DNA of 64,000 nt from Roseomonas gilardii subsp. gilardii (lineage in GTDB: Bacteria; Pseudomonadota; Alphaproteobacteria; Acetobacterales; Acetobacteraceae), in the NCBI RefSeq assembly GCF_023078375.1, contig NZ_CP095554.1, positions 620,001 to 684,000 of the forward strand, given 5' to 3'. The notes below the pieces were generated by a model that worked only from the letters and a program-made list of their open reading frames with translations, was not told the origin of the DNA and did not search any database. Each line of letters begins with the position of its first letter. Position 1 is the stretch's first letter. Both the position numbers and the translations under genes were made by a program. Below are positions 37,658-47,143 of this stretch, in pieces.

Positions 37658-39693
37658 ATGGGCCAGACCTATCCGAGCGAGAACATGCTGCGCCACGAGG
37701 CCAGCCCCTATCTGCTCCAGCATGCGGGGAATCCGGTGCACTGGCGGCCCTGGGGGCCGCGGCGCTGGCGGAGGCGCGGGCGACCGGGCGGCCGATCCTG
37801 CTCTCGGTGGGCTATGCCGCCTGCCACTGGTGCCATGTGATGGCCCATGAATCCTTCGAGGACCCCGGGACGGCGGCGCTGATGAACCAGCTCTTCGTCA
37901 ATGTGAAGGTGGACCGGGAGGAGCGGCCCGATATCGACGCCGCCTACATGAACGCGCTGCACCTGCTGGGGGAGCAGGGCGGCTGGCCGCTGACCATGTT
38001 CCTGACGCCCGCGGGCGAGCCCTTCTGGGGTGGCACCTACTTCCCGCCCGAGCCGCGCTGGGGCCGCCCCTCCTTCCGCCAGGTGCTGCGCGGCGTGGCC
38101 GCCACCTATGCGCGGGAGCCGGAGAAGATCGCCCAGAACACCGCCGCGCTGGGCCAGGGCCTGGCGCAGCTCGCCGCCAGCCACCCCGGCGCCCTGCCGG
38201 ACCGGGATCTGCTGGAACGCGTGACCGAGGCGCTGATGGGCATCCAGGACCCTGTGCAGGGCGGGCTGCGCGGGGCGCCGAAATTCCCCAACGCGCCGAT
38301 CTTCCGCTTCCTGTTGCAGATGGCGCAGCGGCTGGAACGCCCGGATTGCGCCGGCGCCGCGCATCTTCTGCTGCGGCGGATGAGCCAGGGCGGGATCTGG
38401 GACCATCTCGGTGGCGGCTACGCCCGCTATGCCGTGGATGGCGTCTGGCTGGTGCCGCATTTCGAGAAGATGCTCTACGATAACGCCCAGCTCCTGGAAC
38501 TCCTGGCGCTGGCCTATGCGCAGCAGCCGGACGCCCTCTACGCCATCCGCGCGGAGGAGCTGGTCGGCTGGCTGGAGCGCGAGATGGTGGCCCCCAACGG
38601 CGCCTATGCCGCCGCGCTGGACGCGGACAGCGAGGGCGAGGAAGGCCGCTTCTATGTCTGGACCGCCGCCGAGGTGAACGCGGTGCTGGGCGAGGAGGCC
38701 GCGCTGTTCCGCGAGGTCTATGACGTGAGCGGCGAAGGCAACTGGGAGGGCAAGGTGGTGCTGAACCGCTCCGCCCATCCCGACCCCTTGCCGGAGGATC
38801 AGGAGGAAGCCCTCGCCGGGGCCCGCGCCCGGCTGCTGGAGGCCCGGGCCGCGCGGGTGCGCCCGGGGCAGGACGACAAGGTGCTGGCCGACTGGAACGG
38901 GCTGATGGTCTCCGGCCTGGTGCGCGCCGCCCTGGTCTTCGACCGGCCGGACTGGCTGGACCTCGCCCGCCGGGTCTTCGAGGCGGTGGCGCGCGACCTC
39001 GCGGCACCGGACGGGACCCCAGATGGGCGGCTGCTGCATTCCTGGAAGGACGGCCAGGCCGGCGCCACCGGGCTGCTGGAGGATCACGCCGCCATGGCCC
39101 GCGCCGCGCTGGCGCTGCATGAGGCGACGGGCGAGGCCGGCTTCCTCGACCGGGCCGCCGGCTGGGCCGAGGCCGCCGAGCGCCACTTCGCCGCGCCGGA
39201 CGGCGCTTATTTCAGCAGCGCCGGGGATGCCGCCGACGTCCCCTACCGGACCCGTAGCGCGGGCGACGGCCCCAGCCCGAACGGCAACGGCATGCTGGCC
39301 GAGGTTCAGGCCCGGCTCTTCCACCTGACCGGGGAGGACCGCTGGGCCCGGCGGGCGGAGGCGACGGTTTCGGCCTTCACCGGGCTGGAGGGCGGCGTGA
39401 CCGCCATGCCGACCCTGCTGGGCGCGGCGGACCTGCTGGTCTCCGGCCGCAGCGTGGTGGTGGCGGGGCCGCCGGGCGCGGTGCAGCCCCTGCTGCGCGC
39501 GGCGCTGCGGGCACCGGACCCCGCCACGGTGGTGCTGCGCGCGCCGGGGCCGGAAACGCTGCCACCCGGCCACCCCGCGGCCGGCAAGGGCATGGTGGAG
39601 GGCGAACCCGCCGCCTATCTCTGCGCCGCCGGGCGCTGCGGCCTGCCGGTGACGGAGGTGGCGGCGCTGGTCGCGCGGCTGCACCAGACCTGA
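37658..39693 (+). pseudogene. Thioredoxin-domain DUF255 protein (YyaL/spermatogenesis-20 type), frameshifted as read
   Basis: About 678 residues if corrected. The N-terminal thioredoxin-like domain has [21 protein letters not shown], then [20 protein letters not shown] with the CHWC pair; the rest is an alpha/alpha-barrel domain (GLRGAPKFPNAPIF, LVPHFEKMLYDNAQLLEL, ADWNGLMVSGL). The frame changes near 37757 at a G5 run: CCTGGGGGCCGCGG needs six Gs to read [17 protein letters not shown]. Everything downstream is intact, so the gene is probably functional and the break a homopolymer miscount. Cellular role is not established. Confidence 0.88.
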
Positions 39694-39902
39694 TCCCCGG
39701 CCCCGGTCGCCTTTCGCCCACCGCCCCCGGCCAGCGGGACCGGGCTGGCCACACCTCGCCGGAGGCGGGCGGAGCCTGGACGGCCATGCCCGGATCGCGT
39801 GAAGGGCCTGGTCCGATTCCACCACAGCCATGCGCCGGTCCGGAGCGGTCCCCGGCCAGGGAGCTTGACGATCGCGGGCAGGAGAGGGCCAATCCGCCCG
39901 AC

Positions 39903-40367
39903 ATGCCGCAACTCACGCTTCACTCGCCGCTCGGCGAGCTCACCGTGTCGGAAGAGGATGGCCGGATCGTCGCCCTCGACTGGGGGCGCGGAAGGGACCA
40001 GACCGTGACACCCTTGCTGGCCGAGGCGCGGGAGCAACTCCATGACTGGTTCGACGGCAAGCGGAGCGATTTCCGCCTGCCGCTCTCCCCCTACGGCACG
40101 GATTTCCAGAAACGCGTCTGGCAGGCCATGCGGGAGATCCCGACCGGCCGCACCGCCACCTATGGCGAGATCGCCCGGGACCTGAACTCCTCCGCCCGGG
40201 CGGTGGGCATGGCCTGTGGCGCCAACCCGATTCCGATCATCATCCCCTGCCACCGTGTGGTCGCCGCCAGCGGCCGGCTCGGCGGCTATTCCGGCGAGGG
40301 CGGCGCGGAGACCAAGCGCTACCTCCTCCGTCTCGAAGCCGCCTTCGTCCAGGAACTCCTGCCATGA
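39903..40367 (+). CDS. ogt: Methylated-DNA--protein-cysteine methyltransferase
   Basis: Suicidal repair protein of 154 residues that removes methyl from O6-methylguanine onto its own cysteine. The acceptor motif IIIPCHRVV and the helix-turn-helix RTATYGEIARDLN, RAVGMACGANP are intact; GYSGEGGAETKRYLLRLE closes the family signature. Start at MPQLTLHSPLGEL follows an AGGAGAGGG at somewhat long distance; an upstream start is not supported by homology. Ends in an ATGA overlap with the quinone oxidoreductase. Confidence 0.93.
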   Translation: MPQLTLHSPLGELTVSEEDGRIVALDWGRGRDQTVTPLLAEAREQLHDWFDGKRSDFRLPLSPYGTDFQKRVWQAMREIPTGRTATYGEIARDLNSSARAVGMACGANPIPIIIPCHRVVAASGRLGGYSGEGGAETKRYLLRLEAAFVQELLP

Positions 40368-41341
40368 ACCATGCCATCCGCATCCATGAATATGGCGGCC
40401 CCGAGAGGATGCTCTGGGAGGAGGTCCCGCTGCCCGCGCCCAAGCCCGGCGAGGCGCTGGTGCGGCACACCGCCGTCGGGCTGAACTACATCGACGTCTA
40501 TTTCCGCACCGGGCTCTACAAGGCGCCCAGCCTGCCGGCGGTGATCGGCATGGAGGCCGCGGGCGTGGTCGAGGCGGTGGGCGAGGGCGTGACCGAGGTG
40601 GCCCCCGGCGACCGCGTCGCCTATGGCACCGGCCCGATCGGCGCCTATTCCGAGGCCCGGGTGGTGCGGGCCGACCTGCTGGTGAAGCTGCCCCGGGAAA
40701 TCCCGGACGAGACCGCGGCGGCCATGATGCTCCAGGGCATGACGGCGCAGTACCTGCTGCACCGGACCTTCCCGGTGAAGGCGGGCCAGACGATCCTGGT
40801 CCATGCCGCGGCGGGCGGGGTCGGGCTGATCCTCTGCCAGTGGGCCCGGGCCCTGGGCTGCACCGTGATCGGCACGGTCAGCACGCCGGAGAAAGCCGAT
40901 CTCGCCCGGGCGCATGGCGTGGCGCATGTGATCCTGCCGGGCGAGGACCTGCCGGAGCGGGTGAAGGAGATCACCGGCGGCGCGATGCTGCCGGTCGTCT
41001 ATGACAGCGTCGGCAAGGACACCTTCATGGCCTCGCTGGACTGCCTGGCGCCGCTCGGCACCATGGTCACCTACGGCAATGCCTCCGGCCCCGTGCCGCC
41101 GGTCGATCCCGGCCTGCTGGCGGCCAAGGGATCGCTCTTCCTGACGCGGCCGACGCTGGCGACCTATACGGCGAAGCGTGCCGACATGGTGGCCAGCGCG
41201 GAAAGCCTCTTCGACGCGGTGAAGACGGGCAAGGTCGAGATCGTGGTGAACCAGCACTGGCCGCTGCACGACGCGGCGGAGGCGCATCGCGCGCTGGAAG
41301 CCCGCCGCACCACCGGCAGCACGGTCTTCATCCCCGGCTGA
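40364..41341 (+). CDS. NADPH:quinone oxidoreductase, zinc-independent MDR family
   Basis: Medium-chain reductase of 325 residues resembling QorA/crystallin-type quinone reductases: GLNYIDVYFRTGLYKAP, PAVIGMEAAGVVEAVGEGV, and NADPH site VHAAAGGVGLILCQWA. No zinc-binding cysteines or GHE motif, so it is the Zn-free type, which reduces quinones or enals. Four-base overlap with ogt suggests a stress-linked pair; the physiological substrate is unknown. Confidence 0.92.
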   Translation: MNHAIRIHEYGGPERMLWEEVPLPAPKPGEALVRHTAVGLNYIDVYFRTGLYKAPSLPAVIGMEAAGVVEAVGEGVTEVAPGDRVAYGTGPIGAYSEARVVRADLLVKLPREIPDETAAAMMLQGMTAQYLLHRTFPVKAGQTILVHAAAGGVGLILCQWARALGCTVIGTVSTPEKADLARAHGVAHVILPGEDLPERVKEITGGAMLPVVYDSVGKDTFMASLDCLAPLGTMVTYGNASGPVPPVDPGLLAAKGSLFLTRPTLATYTAKRADMVASAESLFDAVKTGKVEIVVNQHWPLHDAAEAHRALEARRTTGSTVFIPG

Positions 41342-41391
41342 AAACCGGGACCGGCCCTGGCCTCACGGCAAGGGCCGCCGGGCAGGGGCGG

Positions 41392-41958
41392 TCAGACCTC
41401 GACCTGCTCCACCGCCACGACCTCCGGCACATAATGCCGCAGCATCGTCTCGACGCCATGCTTCAGCGTGGCGCGGGAGGACGGGCAGCCGGAGCAGGCG
41501 CCCTGCATGTGCAGGCGCACGATGCCGTCGCGGAAGCCGCGGAACACGATGTCGCCGCCATCGCCGGCCACGGCCGGGCGGACGCGGGTGTCCAGCAGTT
41601 CCTTGATCTGGGCCACCACCTCGGCATCGGCGGGGTCGGTGTCCTCCTCCTCGATGGCCTCGGCGGGTTCGCCGGCCAGGATCGGGCGGCCGGCCATCAG
41701 ATGCTCCATCAGCGCACCCAGCACCTGGGGACGCAGGCTCTGCCAGTCGGCCTCCTCACCCTTGGTGACGGTCACGAAATCGGCGCCCAGAAAGACCCGC
41801 GCCACGCCCTCCAGCCGGAAAAGCCGCTCCGCCAGCGGGGAACGGGACGCCTGTTCCGCATCGGGGAAATCGGCCGTGCCGCGCGCGCCCATCACATCCT
41901 GCCCCGGCAGGAATTTCAGCGTGGCGGGATTGGGGGTGGATTCGGTCTCGATGAACAT
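41392..41958 (-). CDS. NfuA/NifU-type iron-sulfur cluster carrier
   Basis: 188-residue scaffold/carrier delivering 4Fe-4S clusters to targets. The N-terminal Nfu domain (TPNPATLKFLPGQ) and C-terminal NifU domain with GACSGCPSSRATLKHGVE (CxxC cluster ligands) are both present, and RPAVAGDGGDIVF is diagnostic. The start MFIETESTPN is backed by an AAGGA ribosome site. An acidic linker (EEEDTDPADAE) joins the domains. A hairpin element lies upstream. Confidence 0.94.
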   Translation of the reverse strand: MFIETESTPNPATLKFLPGQDVMGARGTADFPDAEQASRSPLAERLFRLEGVARVFLGADFVTVTKGEEADWQSLRPQVLGALMEHLMAGRPILAGEPAEAIEEEDTDPADAEVVAQIKELLDTRVRPAVAGDGGDIVFRGFRDGIVRLHMQGACSGCPSSRATLKHGVETMLRHYVPEVVAVEQVEV

Positions 41959-42080
41959 GCGGCGGATTCCTTCACGCCGCATGTGGTCCCGTCCGCCGCC
42001 TGGTGCAACATGGTTTCGCAACATGGCTTCTAGGCGGATCGGCCCGGCCACATGCACGGCATGGGTTGCTCTCCGTGGCC

Positions 42081-42410
42081 GCCCCCGAGGGCAAGGCGCT
42101 GCCTCGCCCCCAGCCCCCCACACCGCCCATGACCATGATGGGGGACCGAAGCCGGTCCCCGGACCCCGGGCTTTCGTTGGCGCCGGTGGGTGCCGTCGGT
42201 CTGTGAGCTGTCCCTGGGAGCAGGTGGTTCAGCGGGGCACCCGAAAGGAAAAATGCACCCTCTTCGCGCTGGTGGCGCCCGCAGCCGCCGGAGAGCATGG
42301 CTCTCCGGCGCGATCCGATGTCAGCGAGAGCCAACGAATGGGGTCCAGGGCGCGCAGCGTCCTGGCGGATGGGGGGTCCGGGGGGAAAGGCGGAGCCTTG
42401 CCCCCCGGGG
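42081..42410 (+). repeat. Multi-hairpin intergenic element, long copy
   Basis: Copy filling most of 41959-42462. It shows GGGCAAGGCGCTGCCTCGCCC, GGGGACCG-AAG-CCGGTCCCC (about 42143), CCCCGGGCTTTCGTTGG, GTCCCTGGGAGCAGGTGG, an AAAGGAAAAATGCACC run, the core hairpin CGCCGGAGAG/CTCTCCGGCG at 42286-42310, CCAGGGCG-N5-CGTCCTGG and the closing AAGGCGGAGCCTT hairpin. No gene in this stretch. Confidence 0.86.
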
Positions 42411-42462
42411 ACAGAGCAACGCCGGACGTAAAGCCACCACCGGGCGGGGCCGCCATTCCGGA

Positions 42463-42771
42463 TCAGACCCGCAGATCAAGCAGGCTGCCACGCGGCGGTG
42501 TTCCGCTTTGTGGGGAGGCTGCGACGCTGCCTGCTTCCGTGCCACGGGGCTCCGCCATGCGGCGCGGCGCCGGGGCGACCTGTTCCACGCTGGGGCCGCG
42601 GCTGGGCGAGACCGCCGAGACGCTCGCGGCGGGTTCGCCCCGGGCGAGGCTCTGCGAGAAGGCGGCCAGGGAGTTGAACGCGATCATGCGCAGGATCGTC
42701 GCCGACAGATCCGAAGAATCGGTGAATGGCAGGGGCCGGTGATGGACGGGACGAGCAGGGCGGGTCTGCAT
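42463..42771 (-). CDS. Small hypothetical protein
   Basis: 102-residue frame with strongly GC-biased third positions, like real genes of this genome. It has one more ordered segment (LSATILRMIAFNSLAAFSQSLARG) that could be an amphipathic helix, followed by a proline/serine-rich, probably disordered tail. No signal peptide or known domain. A CAGGG lies upstream of the ATG. It is on the same strand as the epimerase but is convergent to nothing obvious; I cannot assign a function. Confidence 0.5.
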   Translation of the reverse strand: MQTRPARPVHHRPLPFTDSSDLSATILRMIAFNSLAAFSQSLARGEPAASVSAVSPSRGPSVEQVAPAPRRMAEPRGTEAGSVAASPQSGTPPRGSLLDLRV

Positions 42772-42838
42772 ATCCCTGGCATCGCCCGGACCGCCGTTAA
42801 CGCTCCAGCAACCGGAAGGCGTGTTTTAGAGACAGTAC

Positions 42839-43885
42839 TCAGTTATTGATCCGATAGTACTGGCGGTACCAAGCCACGAACCGCCCCAGCCCTTCCTCCA
42901 GCGGCGTGCGCGGCGCGAAGCCCACCGCGGCTTTGAGCGCCGAGACATCGGCCCAGGTGCGCTCCACATCGCCCGGCTGCATCGGCACCGGGCGGCGCAG
43001 CGCAGTGCGGCCGGTGTGCCGCTCCAGGATGTCGATCATCTCTCCCACCGGGACCGGTGTGTGGTTGCCGATGTTGAAGACGCGGTGCGGCGCCTCGGGC
43101 ACCGGGCGGCCGGGCTCGTCCGGCGCGGCCGGCGGGCGCGGCAGCAGGCGGGCGATGGCCTCCACCACCTCGTCCACATAGGTGAAGTCCCGCCACACCT
43201 GCCCGTGGTTGAAGACCCTGATCTCCCGATCCTCGTAGAGCGCCTGGGTGAAGCCCCAATAGGCCATGTCCGGCCGCCCCCAGGGGCCATAGACGGTGAA
43301 GAAGCGCAGCCCCGTCAGCGGCAGGGCGAAGAGATGCGCATAGGAATGCGCCATCAGCTCGTTGGCCCGCTTGGTCGCGGCATAGAGCGAGGAGGGCCGG
43401 TCCACCGGATCGTCCTCGCGGAACGGCACGCGCGTGCTGGCGCCATAGACGGAGGAGGAGGAGGCATAGACGAGATGGCGCACCGGATGCGCCCGCGCCG
43501 CTTCCAGCACCTCCAGGAACCCGTCGAGATTGGCCCGGCCATAGGCGCGCGGCGCCTGCAGCGAATAGCGGACCCCCGCCTGGGCGGCGAGATGCGCCAC
43601 CATGTCGGGCGCGAAGCCGGACCAGTGCCGCGCCAGCAGGCCGGGCTCGGCGAGATCGGCCTCGGCGAAGCGGAAGCGCGGATGGTCGAGCATCGCCGTC
43701 AGCCGCGCCCGCTTCAGCGCCGGGTCGTAATAGGGGTTCAGGTCGTCGAGGCCGAGGACCTCCGCCCCTTCCTCCAGCAGCCGGCGCGACAGATGCGCGC
43801 CGACGAAGCCCGCCGCCCCGGTGACGAGGATGCGGGCCCCGGCCAGGGTTCCGGCCAGGGCGGGTGGCGCGCCCTCCCCGCTCAT
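42839..43885 (-). CDS. NAD-dependent sugar-nucleotide epimerase (UDP-glucuronate 4-epimerase type)
   Basis: Extended SDR of 348 residues. The NAD site is VTGAAGFVGAHL near residue 20, the catalytic YxxxK is SLYAATKRANE, and LRFFTVYGPWGRPDMAYWGF is the block typical of UDP-glucuronate epimerases. It probably supplies UDP-galacturonate for surface polysaccharide. The start at 43885 overlaps the upstream glycosyltransferase stop (ATGA), so the two work together. Dehydratase activity is unlikely, as the RmlB-type DxE is not seen. Confidence 0.9.
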   Translation of the reverse strand: MSGEGAPPALAGTLAGARILVTGAAGFVGAHLSRRLLEEGAEVLGLDDLNPYYDPALKRARLTAMLDHPRFRFAEADLAEPGLLARHWSGFAPDMVAHLAAQAGVRYSLQAPRAYGRANLDGFLEVLEAARAHPVRHLVYASSSSVYGASTRVPFREDDPVDRPSSLYAATKRANELMAHSYAHLFALPLTGLRFFTVYGPWGRPDMAYWGFTQALYEDREIRVFNHGQVWRDFTYVDEVVEAIARLLPRPPAAPDEPGRPVPEAPHRVFNIGNHTPVPVGEMIDILERHTGRTALRRPVPMQPGDVERTWADVSALKAAVGFAPRTPLEEGLGRFVAWYRQYYRINN

Positions 43886-46053
43886 GCCGCCAGTTCCCGC
43901 AGGCGCTGGCCCTCGATCCAGCCCAGCCGCCCGGCGAGGTCGTCCTCCCGGCACAGCATCACCCGCACCAGCGCGGCGCCGAGGACGCGCTCGTCGCCTT
44001 CCGGGTGGACGGGCGTGCTCTCGATATCGGCGCGCAGCAGGCGGCAGCCCTCCGGCATCGCCAGGCGCAGCGCGCAGCCACCCTGGGACCCGCCCTCCAG
44101 ATAAAGGCTGCCGGAGGCGAGTTCGATGCCTTCCGCCTCGGCCCGCAGGCGCACCTCACCGCCGCCGGGGGGTGCCACCAGTTCCAGATACAGGCGCCAG
44201 GACGCGGCAGGGCCCGGCGGCACCGGCAGGCGCAGCGTCGCCGCGCCGCCCTTGGTCCAGACCCCCCAGTCCTCCGGCATGTGCCAGTTCGGCCCGTCGC
44301 GGAGGACCTGCCGCACCGCCATGGCGGCGTCGGGCCGCGTCTCGTCGCCCAGCACCATGCGGTAGGGCTGCCCGGGCTCCAGCGCCAGCCTCTCCTCCAG
44401 CGGCGAGGTGGCGCGGGCGGCCATGGCCTGGAGATGGCCGAAGACCTCGTCGCGCAACGCCTCCCAGCGGCGCAGCCCGGCATGCTGGCGCACCGCCGCC
44501 TCGCGCTCCGCCAGGAAGGATGGGTCGGCGATCAGCCGCTCCAGCTTCGCCGCCAGGTCCGGCTCGTGCTGCGGGGCGAAGTAGACCGCCGCGGGCCCGC
44601 CGGCCTCCGGCAGGGCGGAATGCCCGGGGATCACCGGTACCTTGCCATGGGCGAGGCTTTCGGTGACCGGCAGGCCCCAGCCCTCGTAGAAGGAGTTGTA
44701 CACGGTGAAGCGGCAGCCGGCGTAGAGCGCGGCCAGGGCGGCATCCGAGACGCCGTGCAGCAGCACGACATGGCGCTTCAGCTCGGCGCTGTTGGCCAGG
44801 AGTTCCAGCGCCCCCTGGGCGTGCCAGCCGGGCTGGCCGACGCAGACCAGGCGCGGCACCCGGCCGGCGCCGAGGCGGCGGATCAGCGAGAGCCAGGCGC
44901 GGAAGACCAGGAGATGGTCCTTGCGGCTCTCGATCGTGCCGACGAAGAGGGTATAGGGCTGGCCGGGGCGGAAGCCGCGCAGCCCTTCCAGCGCCAGCGG
45001 GTCGGGCTCGGTGCCGTCCGACATCGGATCGGCGTCGAGGCGCACCACCTCCATCGGCAGGTCCAGCCCCGGCAGCAGCCGCGCGAGCTGCGCCCGCCCG
45101 TCGCGCCGCGTGCATTCGGAATTGCACAGGAAGCCATGGGCATGCACGCCGACCGCGGCGAACCAGCGGACATAGTCGCGCACCATCTGTTCCTGGCAGT
45201 GCTCCGGCACCACCAGCGGCACGCAGTCGTGCAGGAAGGGGATGTAGCGGATGCGGCGCTCGCGCTGCGCCGCGCGCAGGCCGCGGAAATAGTCCGGCAG
45301 GCCCCAGGAATTGCCCAGGTTCACCAGCAGCCCGCCCAGGGGGAAGAGGTGGCGCGGCGCCTGGGCCAGGGCCTCGTCCGTCCGTGCCAGCGCGGCGATC
45401 CAGGCGGGATCGTCGGTCTCGGCGCCGGTGTGGGAGGCCTCGATCACCCCGCGCAGGGCGGTGGCGGGCACGGCGCGCCAGCAGGCTTCCCGCAAATCAT
45501 AGGAGACATAGGCGATGCGGGCCTCCGCCGGGTTGCCGCCGCGCAGCGCGGCGCCGACGATGCCGCACTGGACGCGCTGGATGCCCGTGGGCGTGCGCTT
45601 GCCCCGGAAATAGTCGAGCAGGTCGGTGACGTCGAAGGCGACATCCAGACCCGCCACCGCATCCGGGCCGCTGTCCTGGCCGCCCAGGGGAAGGGCGGAA
45701 AGCGGCGCGCCGGACGGGCCGTGCCATGCGCCGTCACCGGAGAACCCGGCCTCCACCACCGGTTGCGGGGCAACGGGGCGGCCCAGGCGGCGCAGCGTGG
45801 CGGCGATCTGGCGCTGGATCTCCGGGTCGCGCGGGCTGAGGGATTCGGCCTCGCGGAAGCTGTCGAGTGCCTCCTCCGGCAGGTCCGCCGCCAGCAGGCA
45901 GAGGCCCCGTTGCAGCATCAGCGGCCAGGCATCGGGCCGCTGCCGGATGACGCCCGCATAGGCTTCCGCCGCGGACAGCCAGTCCCCCGCATCGCGCCTG
46001 GCATCCGCCTCCGCCAGAAGCGCTGCCGCCCCGTTCGCCCGATCGCCCGACAT
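43882..46053 (-). CDS. TPR-containing family 4-type glycosyltransferase
   Basis: 723 residues. N-terminal TPR-like helical repeats (residues about 5-95, AEADARRDAGDWLSAAEAY), a large middle GT-B glycosyltransferase region (TLFVGTIESRKDHLLVFRAW; VLLHGVSDAALAALYAGC; YNSFYEGWGLPVTESLAHG with the E-x7-E sugar-nucleotide motif), and a C-terminal beta-rich domain of about 150 residues (LYLELVAPPGGG). The start at 46053 has GGAG upstream. Paired with the sugar epimerase, it likely builds an O-antigen, capsule or similar. No transmembrane segment is seen. Confidence 0.88.
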   Translation of the reverse strand: MSGDRANGAAALLAEADARRDAGDWLSAAEAYAGVIRQRPDAWPLMLQRGLCLLAADLPEEALDSFREAESLSPRDPEIQRQIAATLRRLGRPVAPQPVVEAGFSGDGAWHGPSGAPLSALPLGGQDSGPDAVAGLDVAFDVTDLLDYFRGKRTPTGIQRVQCGIVGAALRGGNPAEARIAYVSYDLREACWRAVPATALRGVIEASHTGAETDDPAWIAALARTDEALAQAPRHLFPLGGLLVNLGNSWGLPDYFRGLRAAQRERRIRYIPFLHDCVPLVVPEHCQEQMVRDYVRWFAAVGVHAHGFLCNSECTRRDGRAQLARLLPGLDLPMEVVRLDADPMSDGTEPDPLALEGLRGFRPGQPYTLFVGTIESRKDHLLVFRAWLSLIRRLGAGRVPRLVCVGQPGWHAQGALELLANSAELKRHVVLLHGVSDAALAALYAGCRFTVYNSFYEGWGLPVTESLAHGKVPVIPGHSALPEAGGPAAVYFAPQHEPDLAAKLERLIADPSFLAEREAAVRQHAGLRRWEALRDEVFGHLQAMAARATSPLEERLALEPGQPYRMVLGDETRPDAAMAVRQVLRDGPNWHMPEDWGVWTKGGAATLRLPVPPGPAASWRLYLELVAPPGGGEVRLRAEAEGIELASGSLYLEGGSQGGCALRLAMPEGCRLLRADIESTPVHPEGDERVLGAALVRVMLCREDDLAGRLGWIEGQRLRELAA

Positions 46054-46404
46054 ACGGTTCTCCGCCCTTGTGGCTACAACCCATGCGTATGGCGAGCCGC
46101 CCCTCCGCGCTAGGGGGAAGTGGCGCCGCCCCCGGATGGAAGGGCGGTGGTGGCCGCCCCCCTGGCCGCCCCCCTGGCCGCCCCCCTGGCCGCGGCACCC
46201 GGCAGCCATGCGGCCGGTGGCGGTCGCGCCCCCTTGCCCCCGCCCCGCCGCCCCGCTATAGGCCGCCCCTCTCCGCGCGTCCGGGCCGTGTTGGGCTGCC
46301 CGGCCGTGGAAGCGTGTCCCCGCCGCATGGTGTGGTGCCTGCCTGGGCCGGATTTCCGGCACGGGCTTCCGGGATGCGCCGGCCTGAACCACAGGAGGTC
46401 CGAA
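46054..46404. other. Intergenic leader of rpmI with a 12-bp tandem repeat
   Basis: No gene is supported. It separates the divergent glycosyltransferase and rpmI-rplT. A perfect 12-bp tandem repeat lies at 46151-46195. The part after about 46255 is probably the promoter and leader of the ribosomal operon: CTATAGG at 46255 could be a -10 box, and CCGGGC/GCCCGG arms near 46284-46302 form a hairpin that might be a regulatory leader. No infC precedes rpmI. Confidence 0.5.
46151..46195. repeat. 12-bp tandem repeat
   Basis: Unit TGGCCGCCCCCC repeated perfectly three times with a truncated fourth (TGGCCGCGG). It lies between divergent genes outside any coding frame. Such GC-only minisatellites are prone to slippage. 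Confidence 0.9.
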
Positions 46405-46611
46405 ATGCCCAAGATGAAGACCAAGTCCGCGGTCAAGAAGCGGTTCAAGATCACGGCGACGGGCAAGGTGCTCGCCGGTCCGGGCAAGAAGCGCCACAAC
46501 CTGTCCGCCCGCCCCCAGAAGGCCAAGCGCCAGAACCGCGGCACCCAGGTGCTGCGGCATCAGGACGGCCTGACGGTGAAGCAGTGGCTGCCCTACGGGC
46601 TGGATCGGTAA
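46405..46611 (+). CDS. rpmI: 50S ribosomal protein L35
   Basis: Basic 68-residue ribosomal protein. The family N-terminus [20 protein letters not shown] and [16 protein letters not shown] are clear. A strong AGGAGG ribosome site lies seven bases before the ATG. It is followed by rplT after 12 bp. The usual third partner infC is not upstream. Confidence 0.97.
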   Translation: MPKMKTKSAVKKRFKITATGKVLAGPGKKRHNLSARPQKAKRQNRGTQVLRHQDGLTVKQWLPYGLDR

Positions 46612-46623
46612 GGGAGCGCACAG

Positions 46624-46986
46624 ATGGCTCGTGTTAAGCGCGGCGTTACCGCCCATGCCCGTCACAAGAAGGTCCTCAAGCTCGCCAAGGGCTATGTCGG
46701 CCGTTCCTCCACCGCCTACCGTCCCGCGCTCGAGCGGGTCGAGAAGGCGCTGCAGTACGCCTACCGCGACCGCCGCAACAAGAAGCGCGAGTTCCGCGGC
46801 CTGTGGATCCAGCGCATCAACGCGGCCTGCCGCGAGCACGGCGTGGTCTATTCCCGCTTCATCGCGGGGCTGAAGGCCGCCGGGATCGAGCTGGACCGCA
46901 AGGTCCTGGCCGCGATCGCCTATGAGGACGCGGCCGGCTTTGGCGCCCTGGTCGAGAAGGCCAAGGCGTCCCTGCCCGCGGCGTAA
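46624..46986 (+). CDS. rplT: 50S ribosomal protein L20
   Basis: 120-residue protein that binds 23S rRNA and is needed for early 50S assembly. [24 protein letters not shown] and [13 protein letters not shown] are diagnostic. Second gene of rpmI-rplT; in many bacteria L20 represses its own operon by binding the leader. A terminator-like hairpin follows before pheS. Confidence 0.98.
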   Translation: MARVKRGVTAHARHKKVLKLAKGYVGRSSTAYRPALERVEKALQYAYRDRRNKKREFRGLWIQRINAACREHGVVYSRFIAGLKAAGIELDRKVLAAIAYEDAAGFGALVEKAKASLPAA

Positions 46987-47055
46987 GCAGCCGCATAACG
47001 GGGCACCGGAATGGGCTCAGGCCCGCCGGCGCCCCGATCCGGATTTCGGCAGATG

Positions 47056-47105
47056 GGGCCGCCTTCGCCTCTCGGGACACCCCCGGGAGCGAGGCGGCCC
47101 TTTTT
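47056..47105 (+). terminator. Terminator or attenuator between rplT and pheS
   Basis: Perfect outer stem GGGCCGCCT/AGGCGGCCC (47056-47064 with 47092-47100), an inner stem around CTCTCGGG/CCCGGGAG, and TTTTT directly after. It lies 70 bp past rplT and 38 bp before pheS, so it either ends the ribosomal operon or attenuates read-through into pheST. Confidence 0.85.
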
Positions 47106-47143
47106 GCTTTGAACAGCCATTGAATCCCCGTCGGGAGATCGAG

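Noticed and set aside
46151-46195. CRISPR-like repeat array
   Set aside because: Units are 12 bp, directly adjacent with no spacers, so it is a minisatellite.
47011-47112. Possible pheST leader peptide
   Set aside because: A short frame overlaps the hairpin but contains only two or three phenylalanine codons, not clustered as in known attenuators.
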